Of a stretch of 64,000 nt of DNA, positions 34,523-48,100 are shown piece by piece. The notes below the pieces were generated by a model that was not told the origin of the DNA, ran no database searches, and saw only the letters and a program-made list of their open reading frames with translations. This DNA comes from Paramarasmius palmivorus (lineage: Eukaryota; Basidiomycota; Agaricomycetes; Agaricales; Marasmiaceae): assembly GCA_037176845.1 (NCBI GenBank), contig JAYKXP010000019.1, positions 496,001-560,000 on the forward strand, given 5' to 3'. Positions within the stretch are counted from its first letter, which is position 1. Each line of letters begins with the position of its first letter. The translations under genes were made by a program, and so were the position numbers.

Positions 34523-36372
34523 ATGGGAATGTCATGTTTGGCCAACCTTTTAAACGCCCAGGGGTACATTGGGCGCTTACCCGAAGTTCTCGACAAAACT
34601 TTGTTCTACCATTACCACGACGACCATAATACCGCCACTTGTCGTTTAGGGACATCCTGACCCAGAATTATGGACCTGTGAGCAATCTTTTCCTCGGCGA
34701 TACTCCTTTCTGACTCAGAGTAGGCCCCCAACTACTCATGACTTCGTTTTTCGCGATCTCTCTGCAAAGGATCTCCTGAACTATTCTAAAGTCAATAGGG
34801 CTGCTAGAGCTGCTGTCAAAGCTTTCTATAGGCGCGCTCTTCGAGTTGAAAGCGTTCTATCTCGCTATTTCAATGATGACGAGATACGTCGGTTCCGAAT
34901 ACTCCAATATACAACGGGTTGCCTGATATCGGGTTCCACGGCTCTCAGCTTTTTCGAAAGGAAAACCTTCTCTGGCTCTGACCTCGACCTCTATGTTGAC
35001 TTCAGATTTGCTATTCACATGACGGACTTCCTTGTCAGTTCGGGATTCACTTACCACCCTTTCGAATCCGAACGTAAGCAGCAAGCAAAAGACCTCGCGG
35101 GTGCACTGGAGGCTATGGATAATAGGATCGGCACCAGAATCGAGAATGAAACAATCGAGGGATTTGGGGAATACATAGGCACCGGGATCGTAGATGTTTT
35201 CTCTTTTACTCGACACGGAGAGAAGGTGCAGGTTATAGCGACAGGGGATGCTCCCAGCCCCTTGGATGTGATATTCAAGTTTCATTCGAGTGAGTTGTTA
35301 TTACTTGTTTCCAAAGTAGCCCAGCTGACATCAGGATTACAAGCCGTGGTTATGAACATCATCGGCTACTCCTGTGCCATTTCCTTCTTTCCAAAAGCTA
35401 CCTTTATTGACCGCATCACCGTTGTCAACGATATCACATCTCCACGCTCTGATCAAACTATCCCGCGAAAGAAATATGAAGAACGAGGCTGGAGAATCAA
35501 ACACGACCTCGATCCCGTCACAGTACTGAACAGGGACACGGCTTTGGGCGTAACAGATCGCTTCGTTGGGGATCGATGGTGCTGGACTGTACCACTGCCT
35601 CCCGTAGCAGATTTCGTGCCTTGGAGTTTGGGACTTGGTCAGAACTGGATGCTCATGGCCAATTCGTGGACCGTTCGGCATCGGGGCGGTTTTTCGATCA
35701 GGTCAACGCCTTTCTACATTCCTTCGGTGGTTCAAGCGTACGCCTATTCCGACAAGGTCATCAACGAGGTAAGAAAGAATCCCGCGTTCAGATTTGACGA
35801 TTCAGACGACACACCCGGACCGTGAGTTGCTCGCATACGTGCGATACGGTTCCTTTACTTGATATTGACCCTAGTATTGACATGCCGTTGTCTGTTTTTG
35901 CACAGCGTGCAGCAGAGCGAGCTGTAGTTGAGGACAAACAGGATGCTCACGTCAGAACCGAACTTCTGCGAGCTTTTGGTGTTGCACAAGAGAAGTATGC
36001 AGAAGTCGAGCTTGACAAGCAAATTACAGCAAACCAGGCCGCGGCTCTGCTCGAATATCTACAAAACCTGGTCAAACAACTACCTGAATTACCCAAGGTA
36101 TAGTATTTTGTTTCACCGGTATGAATATTATCGAACTAAGAATCCAATCTCTTCCATAGTTCATCTTCCGGTTCGCACAGGATCGAAGAGGACACGTGTG
36201 GGCGAATGTTGACGTCGTACTTCCGCTGGGATGCAAGGCCCCCAAATCCGGGGGCAATATAATTGTCTATGACCGTGCTACCGAGGGATACCGTACGATG
36301 GACATAGAAGAGTATGCTCTACAAGCACTGCGTTATCAGATGATCAACGTAGTACTGAAGGAGTCAGCCTGA
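34523..36372 (+). CDS. F-box-like/nucleotidyltransferase-fold protein with C-terminal extension (about 517 aa)
   Basis: Six exons: 34523-34563, 34650-34677, 34719-35289, 35344-35821, 35875-36097, 36160-36372; the first two are the least certain. Residues 30-70 resemble an F-box-like leader (HDFVFRDLSAKDLLNYSKVN). Residues 93-115 show the nucleotidyltransferase signature: Gly95-Ser96 in LISGSTALSFF and Asp111/Asp113 in SDLDLYVD. This combination is common in Agaricomycete genomes; the activity is untested and may be RNA- or protein-directed. At 35822 the TGA of a shorter form overlaps a good GTGAGT donor; splicing there adds about 145 residues (FAQRAAERAVVEDKQD onward) that I do not recognise. 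The alternative is a separate gene starting at the ATG at 35881. The 54-bp intron at 35290 is in frame without stops. Confidence 0.75.
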
Positions 36373-36503
36373 GGGTTGCGAGGATTCATATATTCATATC
36401 AAACAGTTTATTATACTCTACATGGTACAGAAAGTAATGCGATAGGAACAAGATTGCAGCCAGAGTAATATGAGATCGATACGCGTTTTATAGATGCGAA
36501 GAG

Positions 36504-37991
36504 TTAGACATCACGTCGCTGCCAGACTTTACGAGGCTTGGACATGAAGCGGAGCGACCTTCGGAGAGGTGGCATCTTGATAACTATTTGTGAAGCAACA
36601 TCCTCTTCATCGCTAAGCTCGGTAAGGTCACTGAGTGCATCTGAGTTCTCCTATTAAGGCGTAGAATGAGAACGAGATAGACTGTTGATAAGACAAAGAA
36701 ACATACCTCATGAGACACTGCTTCCGAGAACTCCGTGCCGACATTGGGCGAAGCATATCCACTGTTTGCTCTTCCTTTGGAAGAAACGAGGCTAGCATCA
36801 TCGACGTCCATTGAATCATCGTCCATCTCCACGTCGGAATCGGGCTCTGCGTAGCAAGCTTTCTTAAGCCTTGAAGCAATGCGCTCCGACTTTCGAGAGG
36901 GTATCTTCTCAGATGTCCCGATATCGATCGCTTCGTCATCTTGCTGAGGGATGATGGAAGCGTCATACACGTCCATCCATGGCCTCAGAACCGGACAATC
37001 GTCTACCATATGCCTCGGATACATGTCCGAACCTATGATGGAGACACCACAGAACCGACAGTGTACTGCTTCGGCGTAGAAGTGTTCCTGGACGATGTGA
37101 TCAAGGAACTCTTTACGGTTCATCTTTTCCGGGGTGTTGTCGAGTGCAGCGCCGGTCTTGGAGTCATAGATGCAGGAGCAATCAATATCTCTGGGACTCG
37201 TGGATAATAGCCCTTCGCGAAGCCAATTACGAGCTGGATCATCGAAGAAATGAGCGGTGGCAAGATGGTCTTCAACATCTTCGGTCTGGACTATGAGGTG
37301 CTTGCAATGTGGAAAGGGGCAGCGGATGTGGAGGAGCATACGCGTCGAGACCACGGGAAGAAGCTGCTTCGAAGGTATGAGAGGGAAACGTGCGATAGCT
37401 GCGTTCCAGTATTCTCCGACTGTGTCAGTCCGGAAATCCAGATCGTCGATGACAAGGGTATCAGGAATCTCGAAGGAGGCTAACCTGTCGGAGAGATTAA
37501 TGGTCACGGCGTATTGGAGGTAACAGTGACTTACGGATTGTTAGACAGGGAAAAGCCATGATGTTCGCAAAGCCACAGTTTGCCTCTCAATTCCCAACGA
37601 ACTTTCCAGTCAGGGCTGTCGACGTGAATGAGAATATGTAGGAGCCGAGTGTCGAGCTAGAATACAGACCTGGTTTGGACTAGCTTCTCTTCCTCAGGGA
37701 ATAGGTCGACATCAAAGTTGATGGTGTGAACGAGTTTACAGTCCTCCACGCTCCAAAGAGGTACATATGTATCCTCGAACGGAATGACTTGGTCCGAAAG
37801 ATATAACTTCCTATTGAAATGGCCGTTCTCGTCGAATTCGCAAGGGTCATAAGGCCTGAAGTGTTAATGAGTAAATAGCTTGAGGGCAAGATTGGCTTGG
37901 AACCTCACGCGGGTAGCCCATCTCGGAGAAAGGCTGCATTGGCAGCGTGTGCAGCTACGCGCTGCATTGGAGGTGCAAGAGTAGTTGACAT
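36504..37991 (-). CDS. Protein with three zinc-finger-like modules (424 aa)
   Basis: Five exons: 37991-37909, 37855-37670, 37615-37535, 37484-36707, 36650-36504, frame closed throughout. Three cysteine/histidine groups are visible: C172-x4-C177-x12-H190-x4-H195 (C2H2), C219-x-C221-x24-H246-x4-H251, and C259-x2-C262-x12-H275-x4-C280 (C2HC). The C-terminal third is acidic (DSDVEMDDDSMDVDD) and ends in a basic tail (RRSLRFMSKPRK). This could be a nucleic-acid-binding nuclear protein; the exact family is not recognised. It converges on the nucleotidyltransferase-like gene, with only 131 bp between their stops. Confidence 0.78.
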
Positions 37992-40961
37992 GGTTGGAAT
38001 AGGGGTAGAAAGGCTGAAGAGGGTACAAATGACTTCGTGCATTCCAAGGCTTCCTATTTAAACCGGAAGTGGCTGGTTCAAGCTGATGGCCAGCATGCTT
38101 TCCTCTCGATGAACTGTGGCCGATGATGTGGGAACAATAGAGGTTTTGAGAGCTTTACGGGATAGATGCCGTCAGCATCGCGCCAGGCCAGCTGAGAAAT
38201 AGAGCAAGTGAGGAGTACCGGGCATGTATCAGCCTGACATTGAGGAAGAAAATCAGCGGAAATCCTTGCGTGAGCTCGGTAACCCCTGACATACTTCTTG
38301 AGGTCGGTTCTGCTCCTTCCCTGCTACAAATCGTGACTGTTCCCCAAGTCCCAGAGGCCTGATCGTGTTATTGAGTCCCTGCCCGCAGCCACGATCCAAA
38401 GCATGTGGCATGTCCTTCGGGCTGTGAGTACGCAAACAACTGTAGGGCTAGTGGGAATTCAAAGTCAGAATCAGCGGTGGTCCGTGTAACCAGGCCGACG
38501 ACTCGGAGACTCGCCTGTTTCATTTCCAGCCATTCATGACCTCTGTCAACCATCGAACGCGAATTGCACAGTGAAGCCCGGATTTTGTCACCAAGCGCAG
38601 CCTCGTTGGGGTCTAAAGTCGGAGAATAAGATATTGGAGGATGCCCGTGATAATCGCTAGGAAGACGCACGATTTATGTCGAACTTGCTCTGCAAACCCA
38701 ACAAAAAGGGATACAGAAAACTTGAACCACGTTTCCATCGTATCTGCAAATGAAACCCATTCATGTAAAATTAGACATAAAGATGTTAGAGTTTTGTGGT
38801 GGGTCGAGCACAACGCTCAGACTCTTGAAAGCCTGAAATGATGAGGACCGTGGTAGTGGAGGAAGAAATTTTCACCACAAGCGCCCATACTGTAACCTTG
38901 TCTTTCTAAACCGCCAATGGCTCTTTCTCTGAAAATCTCCTCTGATCTCCTTTGAGCTAGGTTGCGGTAAATATCGAAGATTCATCTTTCAGGAAATATC
39001 TTCGGCGCTCTCAGTCTCATACGCTCAACCCCACTCCTCCCGACGGCCTATTAGTAGCACTACAAAGGACATCTTCGATTGGGTGAGCTAATTTAGAACT
39101 TCAATGAAATGTAGTCTTAAGCGGGTAGTTCTAGGTGTCGTTGAATTATTGAATGCTTCAGCGAGTATAATTTGAAGAGAATCTTCATCTTTTGAGGTCA
39201 TAATAGGCTACGACAGTCAAAAAAAGCAGACGCAAAGATACCTTGTACTACCCGATTCATCTCATCCCGATAGGGAACCTACCTTTATCGGATATTAAAA
39301 CCACCGTGCAGGTACTATGTCGCTGGCGATAGACGACTACTTTAGTCAGAGACCGTATGTTTTCCCCAGGATCGAAGGCTGAAGCCTCGACATCTCTCGC
39401 ACGTTCTATGGCAGAGAATCGAGATGTATATCAAGTCGAGATCGGGTTACGCGGTGGGTCAAATGGTTCACGTCCTCCCGACCTGCCTTTCTGACTTTCC
39501 CGACTTCTCACATTAGTAGGCAGCAGGAGGCTTCCTTTGATTTGGTAGTGTTCCAAATCTCCTGATCAGCGTCTGCACCACAGGGCCTCTTTTTGTGTGA
39601 CGGAACAGGGTACTTAGAAGGTTGAGAACGTGTGTCCCAAACGATAGTTGATATCGTATCAACTGATCGGTGTTTAAAGTGTCGCCGTGACGTATTACTC
39701 GCAACTCAGCTTTGGCCGACGAAAGGTCAGCAGAGGACAGGTTGGCCATTTACTCAAACGCAGGACTATTGCAAGACCATCCTCCCAGCTGCTTTGAAAA
39801 ATTCGTCAGAGTCTGTACTGACTATGTCTCGCATCAGGTCGGTCCTAAAGCAAAATCAATTCCTTGATCAAACCTGTCTGTTAAAACCTAATACTGCTCC
39901 TCCGGTCAGAGCATGTGGTCAATCGACTGTCTAGACAGGGCTATTAGGCGGCGATTGTTTTCCGTATGCACTATGAATATACGGAAAACTGTCATGAACT
40001 TGTCAGTCGCGCGGGATAACGTAGGCTCAAAAAACATTCTTCATCACAACTTACAAACAAGGGCGCCAGAAAATCAATTTCGAACACGCTTGTATTGGGG
40101 TACTAGACCCGGATCTCATTCCCTTTGAAGTCAGCAAGCGCCCTTGAACTCATGTATCTGTATTTGGTGTTGCGTTTGAGCCATGGGGCTTTAACGCGAC
40201 CAAGGATACAATAAGAAATCACGGCCTTTCACGGAGGCTATCCACAAATCGAATCGCTATTTTGTCGAACTAATGACTACTAATGATCGCTCTGATGCGG
40301 TGACCATGCCGCTGCCGCCCCTCGAAAACTTTGGCCATATACAGAGTATAACTTTCTTTGGGTGACAGTGGCTGTGAGTGTTTCCAGAGGCTCATATTTC
40401 TCCAGGCTTTTCTGCTTGTACCCGAAGGGTGTCGTTTGCAGAGTTCGGATATCTAGCCTCAGGATCACGAATAGAAATCACGAAAGTTGTTCAACTTACG
40501 TCCCAGATAGCTATCATAGCTAATAACAGCAGCTATTTTGTTCCAGATAACAACTGTACCTCGATTTGATATTCTGGATATCTGAATATCGGACGGGAAG
40601 CGAAGTTTCATGAACATATATGAGTACACACCGGCTACCTACAGCTGGCGACTCGTGAGCCACATCAGCTTCCGAGCTGAGCTACCAGCGCTATGATATT
40701 TGAATAACAAATAATAGCATCCTAGGCCCGACGGTCATTATTCAATGAGTTCGACGGGAGTACACCTGGAGTACACCCCTGTAAAACAGTGATTCCGGTA
40801 AAAACGGTAGAACCTGAGCAGTCAGATGAGTTCGATGAATTGGCCATCGCAAGTAGCTGACGAAGGCTAGATTATCATTACCTGTACAAGGCATTCAGAA
40901 TACGCATGGTCATATACTGAACAGGCACCTCAGAAACAAGGCAAAATACCTCGAAAGTTGG
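37992..40961. other. Long intergenic stretch, no gene supported
   Basis: About 3 kb of short open frames on both strands (for example 38368-38670 minus and 39632-39934 plus), none with motifs or coherent splice sites. The right end is the promoter of the cysteine-rich protein gene. Confidence 0.4.
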
Positions 40962-40968
40962 TATAAAA
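40962..40968 (+). promoter_or_regulatory. TATA box of the cysteine-rich protein gene at 41005
   Basis: TATAAAA, 43 bp before the ATG. The other two paralogues have the same motif at 36-38 bp. Confidence 0.65.
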
Positions 40969-41004
40969 GACGACGGTCTTCAAGGCAGAATCATCAGCAT
41001 AACA

Positions 41005-41569
41005 ATGCAGTTCAAGTTTTCGTCTCTCACCTCTGCCATCGTCGCTGCTCTCTACGTCGCAGGCGTTGTAAACGCTTCGGTACGTTTGCGCGCTGTCCAC
41101 GAGTTCGATGCAAACTTGCTGACGATTTTGTCTGTTACCTTGCCAGGCTCTGCCAGACGTCGAGGTTGTGAGTGCCTCACATAGAATTGGAGGGACACTA
41201 CCACTAACCTTGTATACATCTACTTAGACTTCTCGCAAGGAGCTCCTCGACTGGATTGCGACCGCCGATGCCGAGCTCACTTTCATCGGCGATCCTCTCG
41301 AGAAGCGCGCCGCTCTGGACACCATGGTCGTCTACTGCAGCACAAGGACCAACAATGTCTGTGGAGGAGCGTGCACCGTGTATAACGGAAACGCAAGGTG
41401 CCTCGATGCTCCTGGAACGAATTGCCTGCGTGCGACGACCAACGTCGGCTTCTGCGACCGTGGTGGTTGCGGAGGAAGTTGCAACCAGTACTCGTCTTGT
41501 GGCACTAGGTTGGATGGTGGTTTCTGTTACACCCCCGGCACTAGGTCCATCAATGTACCTTTCACTTGA
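41005..41569 (+). CDS. Secreted 10-cysteine protein, copy 1 (145 aa)
   Basis: Three exons of 75, 21 and 342 bp: 41005-41079, 41147-41167, 41228-41569. Residues 1-25 (MQFKFSSLTSAIVAALYVAG...) form a signal peptide. A pro-region follows and ends in the dibasic Glu-Lys-Arg at 57-59, a Kex2-type processing site. The predicted mature chain of about 86 residues contains ten Cys in a regular, Gly-rich pattern (VCGGACTVYNG, FCDRGGCGGSC, SSCGTRLDGGFC), enough for five disulfides. I recall similar small proteins only from basidiomycetes, without a tested role. It could be structural, antimicrobial or host-directed; none is shown. Two paralogues lie at 49241 and 52584 on the other strand. Confidence 0.9.
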
Positions 41570-44500
41570 GCTGGCATTCGTGCTAACTGCCGGTAAGCTT
41601 CGAGTCGTGTACTTGAGTCTGGTTCGGTTCTGACTAAGCAGCATGGTTAGCGGTCGGACCAAAAGGGTCTAGACGACAATTTTTTTCCTGGGATTCATGG
41701 TTTTGGAGATAGTTGTTTCAAGGATAAATTTCAAGGAAAAAAGATATACTGTAATGCAATTGAGTACGAGGTGTACGTGTTCGCAATACGAGAATCCACT
41801 TACCTAGCGTGCGTGAAAGATGCCTGACTGGAAACCCCGGCTATGATGTCTGTTGAACCCTGCTCAAGTTCCGAGAATCACGCATGACCTTTGAATTCGA
41901 TATTCGAGATCAGAATTCAGATACTATTCAGATGCTCCCAGAGTGACATCTTTCAAATGTGCCTTGATCCTCCGAATTTGTTGCCTCGTCCTCGTCCTCT
42001 GCGAGTGTTGAGAGGGTTTGAGTCTACTAACCTCTAGTCAATGTAGGGTAGATAGAAGACAATGGATCAGATGGGACGTTAGGGCCTGAGTTGTGAAACT
42101 GTTTCGTTCTGTTATGCTTTTTTGTATGTCCTATTTCCTTGGCGATGGAAGCCATATGCTCGATATTGGTTCCAGCCCTCGCAGTTCCTCGCTTTCGATC
42201 TCGTTGGGCAGCAGGCTCAGCTTCTGGACACTGTGTTTATGGGTGACACGTCAGAAGGGCTTGCGAGATAGAAGTATACTGAAGGTACACATCATACCTG
42301 ACATTGAAGTGAAACATAATCTATCCGGTACCCAGCAAGTGTCAATAACCCGTTTAACGCATTGTCGATGATGGTGGTAGAGGGCAAGACATTGGCGCTA
42401 GTTCAATAGCGTAAGCGCCCACGTCTTGTCCTCTCGCAGTCATGTCCTCAGCCAACTTGCCGTTGCAACGAAAGCCAGATCGTTTCGGCGCAATGTGTAC
42501 TAAAGAGTCCATACACTTAACGCTAGGCATGGACATAGTACATTTCCAAGCTCAGAGCCACGACGGAACTTGTTGGTAGCGTTCAGCCAGCACCTTCAAG
42601 TTGTCCTTAATCCCTGGAAAATGGCAGGATGCCTTTAGATCCGGTACCGCAAAAGATTCTTTAGGAGTTGGGGAAGGATATTGTCGCTAGATGGTAGCGG
42701 TTCGATGGTATGTGTCCGAATAGAGGAGGTGTCATCCAGATCTGCCCTTTTTACTGACACAGCGTGTAAAACAGTTCTCTGTCGACGGTCGCTATATCCG
42801 CGTATGAAAGAAGTTGGAATCCGAGATTCCTTGAAGGACCTGGGCTTGTTTGAATGCTTAGATCCTTTGCGTGCTTAGGCCGGGAAGCTTTCAGGTGCGT
42901 ACCAAGAAGTGTCTATCTTTGAGCCCTCACTAATTCATACTCTTACATATGACTGGGATACAGTCCACCCGAATAATGGAGCTTGCCTCAGAAATTATCA
43001 ACACACGTCGAACAGAGTAGTGAACACGCTTCAACGAGGAAAACCTTCACCACCAGAAAGACTTTAATGTTGTTCGGATACTTGGAGGACTTTTCGGGAA
43101 AGCTCGAGCGAGTATCGAACATCCCGAATTCCGTTCTATATAGGGGCCACTGCAGGCCACCGCTCGGTACAACCATTTCCCTTGTCTAGAGGTCTTTCAG
43201 CGCGCCGGGATGAGTCCAAGGGTGGCCAAGGTACATATGATATCTCCCCCAAATCTCCCTTTCCTTTTTAGCAGCGCTCCAAATGCACTAGGCCTGCTGC
43301 CGAAGAAATCGCCCAGCGTGAGTGCGATTACATCGCTTGCGAAGTAGGCCCCCAGCGTTGGCTTATAATATGAAATCACACCACATGAAGAAAATCCTGA
43401 TGGAGATGCTGCAAGGCCGAGCGGCGAGGCTGGAAGATTCGGAGGTTTGTAGACTGCAGAGGGTTCCGGGTTGATGATCCAGGCCTTGGCGACAGAGAGG
43501 AATGTTGGAAGTGATTGAACGCGTTAGTAAGTGGCAACTGTCTCATTCGCTAACTCGTGTTGATTCTGTGTTTCTTCCAGAACTAGGAGAGCTATCACTC
43601 CCAACAAACTTAGCAGCGTTAGTGGCGAATGGCTGGCAAATTTTAATTCAGGTTCGGGAGGAGCGGGTGCTGTCCAAGTCATCACGACGATCCTTACATA
43701 CTGATGTATGTATAGGGTTGTAATACTAGTAGGCCGTCATCGCTTGACGCAATTTGTAGGACTGTCACATTTCAGCAAATCAACTGAGGAGACGGCGGAG
43801 TTGTATGGTGGATGCGAACAGTTTTCGCAGTCTCACAGGTGACTGATGCTCCACCAGCTCTCTGGCAGGAGCGTTATCATTGTAGCTCTGATTGACGGTG
43901 GTCGTGAATATATTGCAGGCATGCGCGCGACTGTCAGCATTAGCGTAGGCAGCGATTTCTGGGCATTTTTTTCTGCATAGTAGGGCCGCAGTCTCTAAGC
44001 TGCCCTGGAAGCTGGAAGCTTCCGGCCTGGCCCTGAAGGATGCAGCTCGGAATATGGCGAGATTTCATTTTGCATAATTGATGAAACAGGCACACGTCCG
44101 TTTGCTCCCGTTCAGAGTCGCCAAGTTCACGCGAAACCTCGTAAGTTCTACAGCCGTACGAGGGAACTGGAAATTGAACTGTGGTCGTAGAAGCATTCTG
44201 TGCCGCGAAGGAGACTGACAAGACATGGCTGCTATACCTGCCATTTCCATGTCAATGTCAATAGTGTAGTATTTACGGCGGTAAGTAAATAGATTCTGTG
44301 ATTACTTCAATTGGCGGATCCCGAAACCCTGAGAACGGCAATGTAGGTAGGCCGATTTGTTTATCCACGGGATAGACCAAAATCTTCAGCAACGTCCACA
44401 AGAATGAAGATCCCTGACGACTTCTAAGAGAAGTCCGCAAATAACTCAGAGGACCTAGATATAGCAGTGGAATGCAGTGGACTGCATCGTCATGACGGTG

Positions 44501-45125
44501 AATGGTGGGAAAAAGAATAAAATTAAAGCATTCTCACGAACTGCACTCGTTCCCATGGAAACCCTAAACCGAAATCGGTGCAAGATGCGGGTTTACTTCT
44601 TGTTATCATCATGATGGCCACTTCAAGTACAGCCAGAGGCCTTATGTACTCATTCAGTTCCGACCTTTCTTCCTTACCGTCACGTTCAAGACCCATCCTG
44701 TCCTTTCTCTTCTATCCGAGTCGTTCCTTTCAGCATTTTCAATCTCAAGCAGTAGTCTCGACATACGGAGATATTGGAGCTTTGACCAGCGTATGTCCGT
44801 GTCCTGTTATTGAGTCAGCAGAGAACTGAATTGCACCCCGACAGTCTCTACTATTCGTATAGGAGTCCGGAAAAACTGCGAGCTTTCTTTTTTTCACGAA
44901 GTGACGTTTGTGCGGAGGAATTCTCCTCGTAACTTCAGGGTCCGAAATCTCGGTCTAATGCCAATCCAAAGGCCTTGTGAACCCTTTTGAGACGTGCGAA
45001 CCGAACAGAATTTGAGGTGAGTTCAAACTCATACCGAACATCCACGTCGCTCATCTAGATTGCAGTATACATACGGTCCAGCCTGAAACTGGCTACGTTT
45101 TCGTCTGAGCACCAACGCAGGCAAC
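41570..45125. other. Long intergenic stretch, no gene supported
   Basis: The first 150 bp is 3' flank shared with the copy at 49241 (a GTCGGACCAAAAGGGTCTAG block). The remainder has only short frames (42093-42371, 43502-43723, 43940-44221 minus, 44578-44829) with no family similarity. Confidence 0.4.
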
Positions 45126-48100
45126 ATGTCTTTTACCGTCCCCCGTCGTCCGCATACTAGCCAGGGTACTGGCCGACGTGAAATCACTCCCTTCAATTTT
45201 TCAGCCTCCAGCAAATTTTTACCTCTACCAACACTTCCCCAATCGCCCGTTACCCAGACTGCGTTTGGGATTGATGAGCATGTCAGTTGCGACACCGCCG
45301 CTACAGATGAACATGATAGAACTGTGGTTAGTGCACAGATTTGTTTTATTCGTCCTATACCTCATCTGATTGATATAAAATCACGATCACAGATGCAAAC
45401 CCCGCATCCATCCACATCACGATCACCATCTGTGATGGCACGGATGTTCAGTCCCCGCAAGAAGGCGACTAGTCTCAGCAGTGTTGATTCGGGTAGTGCG
45501 AGCGGTCACGGTCATTTGATCGCATCGACTGTCCCTCGAAAGAAGGCGATTAGCATTGCTAGTATCACTAGTAACGAGACCGAAGACCCTTTAATAGCCT
45601 CCTCCCCTACCAACTCCTCCACCAATCTCAGCATGCGCAAAGGCTTTGAACCCGTTGGCCACATCGCGCAGACGAACAAGCCGCTGTGGAGGATCAGACC
45701 TCAATCACCTCCAGATAACACTCGGCGACCATATACCTCTTCTTCAGTATCAGCATCTTCATTATCCCTTTCTCTCGAGCAACGTTCACGCGTCCCAAGG
45801 AGAAGCGCCAGTGCTAGCGAAACTGGTACCGGTGGCGGATGGTGGCCATTTGGAAGGAAAAGACGCGACTCGGAACTTGACCAGACCATCGAAGATGCGG
45901 AAGCTAGCGGAAGTGGGGAGGATACCGATGAGATACGACGTCCCAGTGACCTGGGTCCTGCCTCAGAGGTTATGGACATTTCTCCAGCATATGAGAAACC
46001 CTTACCCGAAATCCCCATCGATGAACTCTCCCCGGTTTCTCCGCTGCATAGAGACCAGCCTGATCGGGAGCTGACAGATGTGGCGTTGATTTCACGCATC
46101 CTTGGATATCTCCCCACCTCGATTGTTGCACGTCACGCATTGGTTTCCCACTTGTGGTTGGATGCTGCCAGGGTCGTCATTTACGGATGTATTGACCTAC
46201 GCCTAAATCTGGATCGTGGATCCGAGTCCAAGGATGGTTCTGCCACTGCCGGTGTGGATCTACAGAGCGAAAGGCGCCGTCTCCGTCGACAGCTTCAGTT
46301 GATGGTCGAGACGCTGGGTGTTCGGAATGGTCAGCTTTTTGAAGGCACCTGGGGTCTTCTCATGGACGAGTGGCCTTTCGGGTGGGAGCTCAATGAAGTC
46401 GAAGTCGATGTTGATGTTGAAGATACCCAGACAGACGCAGCATCTGTTCGCACGGAGTATACTGCCTACACTGAGTCGGATTTCAGTTCCGACGCGACTT
46501 CAGTGATGTTGGAAGTGCCTTCATCCCCTGTATATCGTCTTAGCAACTCTCCTATCAAATCTACCTTCGCGGCCTCTCAGGACATACAGGTCCCGAATAA
46601 CGCCCGAGCGTCTCCCCAAGCCCTTCTGACGAACCTGATCGCATCGTTACCTTCCCTCACGACATTGTGTCTTCCTTCATTTCATCTTCCCATCCTGAAG
46701 CATCATGTCGCGTTCGGACTTCGAAAGGTCGAGTTTCTTCGTGAAATCGATCTCGAAGAAATGCTGAAATGGCTGGACGGAATGGTAGGGGTCGTGGATG
46801 TTCGGATCGGGAGCAGAGCTATCGAAGCGCCTGCTGTTGATCAATTAGATAAGGGGCGTCCATCAGGTAAACATGAGCCCCAGGATGAGAATGATAGCCA
46901 TAAACTATGGTCCACAAATACAAAAAGAAGGAAACGCAAAACCTTCTTGATCATTTCTACTCGATCATCTTCTAGCTCTGGTTCAACGACACCTCTGGCA
47001 TCAGCTACCTTCCCGGGAACATCTTTCCCGATGCCACCAACGACACCCTTATCTGAGAAGAGATCTTCAGCACTATCATCAGGATCGGACAGCGCATCTA
47101 TTGACAGGCCAACCTCACTACTTACTCCACCCGGATTACAACTTCCACCTTCAGTATACCCATCGCCGTTACAGACGGTCTTCAGGCCAGTTTCCAAATC
47201 TCCTGATGTAAACACCCCTTCGCCACCGCTTGATCCACTCTCACCTACATCCTCTGGTTCCCAGAGTCCGACAGCATCAGCGTATCATACACCAACGCTC
47301 GTGCCGAGCAGTCCTGTTACATCTTCGACACCATCGTCACCCGTAGATCCAATCACTCCCCTTACCCCATGCACCCCCTTTTATTTGCAATCATCCCCAG
47401 CCTGCTCTCCGCCTTCGACACCCAGAGGTCACTCTGACAACGACATGGCCATTGAAGAGCTCTGTGTCAAAACGACTCTTTTACCTAGTCTGCGAGTCTT
47501 TCATGGACCGCTGCACTTGGTAAAGCTAGTTGTTCCTCCGCGCCGTAAAACGCTTCAGGAAGTCAGAATCGTTATTCGTGGTACGGTCCTTGACGGTACA
47601 GTAAAGACTGGCGATGTGACACGTGGGCTCGAAATGGATGGGCAGAGTGCGTTAGAGGACGTAGGGCTGTACTTTGCTGAGGATACGGACAGGAGAACGG
47701 TCGAAAAAATTCTGGGTGCCGTTGGCGTTGCTGCATTCCCGTCTGAAGTGGAAGGAGACGAGAAAATGCAAAAAGGGGCTACTACGTTGGAGGTCGTACT
47801 TGCTCCAAGATTTCGTGTGCATCCTAATCAACAGAAGAGCAACGAGGTATGTACTTCCTTCTTGCCATTTTTCACTGAATCATGCTAATGCTTGGCCAAA
47901 CAGATAATGTATAAAACGGTTCACTCAATGCTACCACGGTACAATGGTTTGGAAGCCCTGGTATTGAGGAGAGATGCACCTTTAGATGCCGTGGATGCAG
48001 AACGAGATGCACACGACGAAACTATTCAAGAGCGATTAGTCGAAGATACGAATGCTGTCGGAGCTTCAGTCGCCGCAAAACCTGACACCCCGTCTGATCC

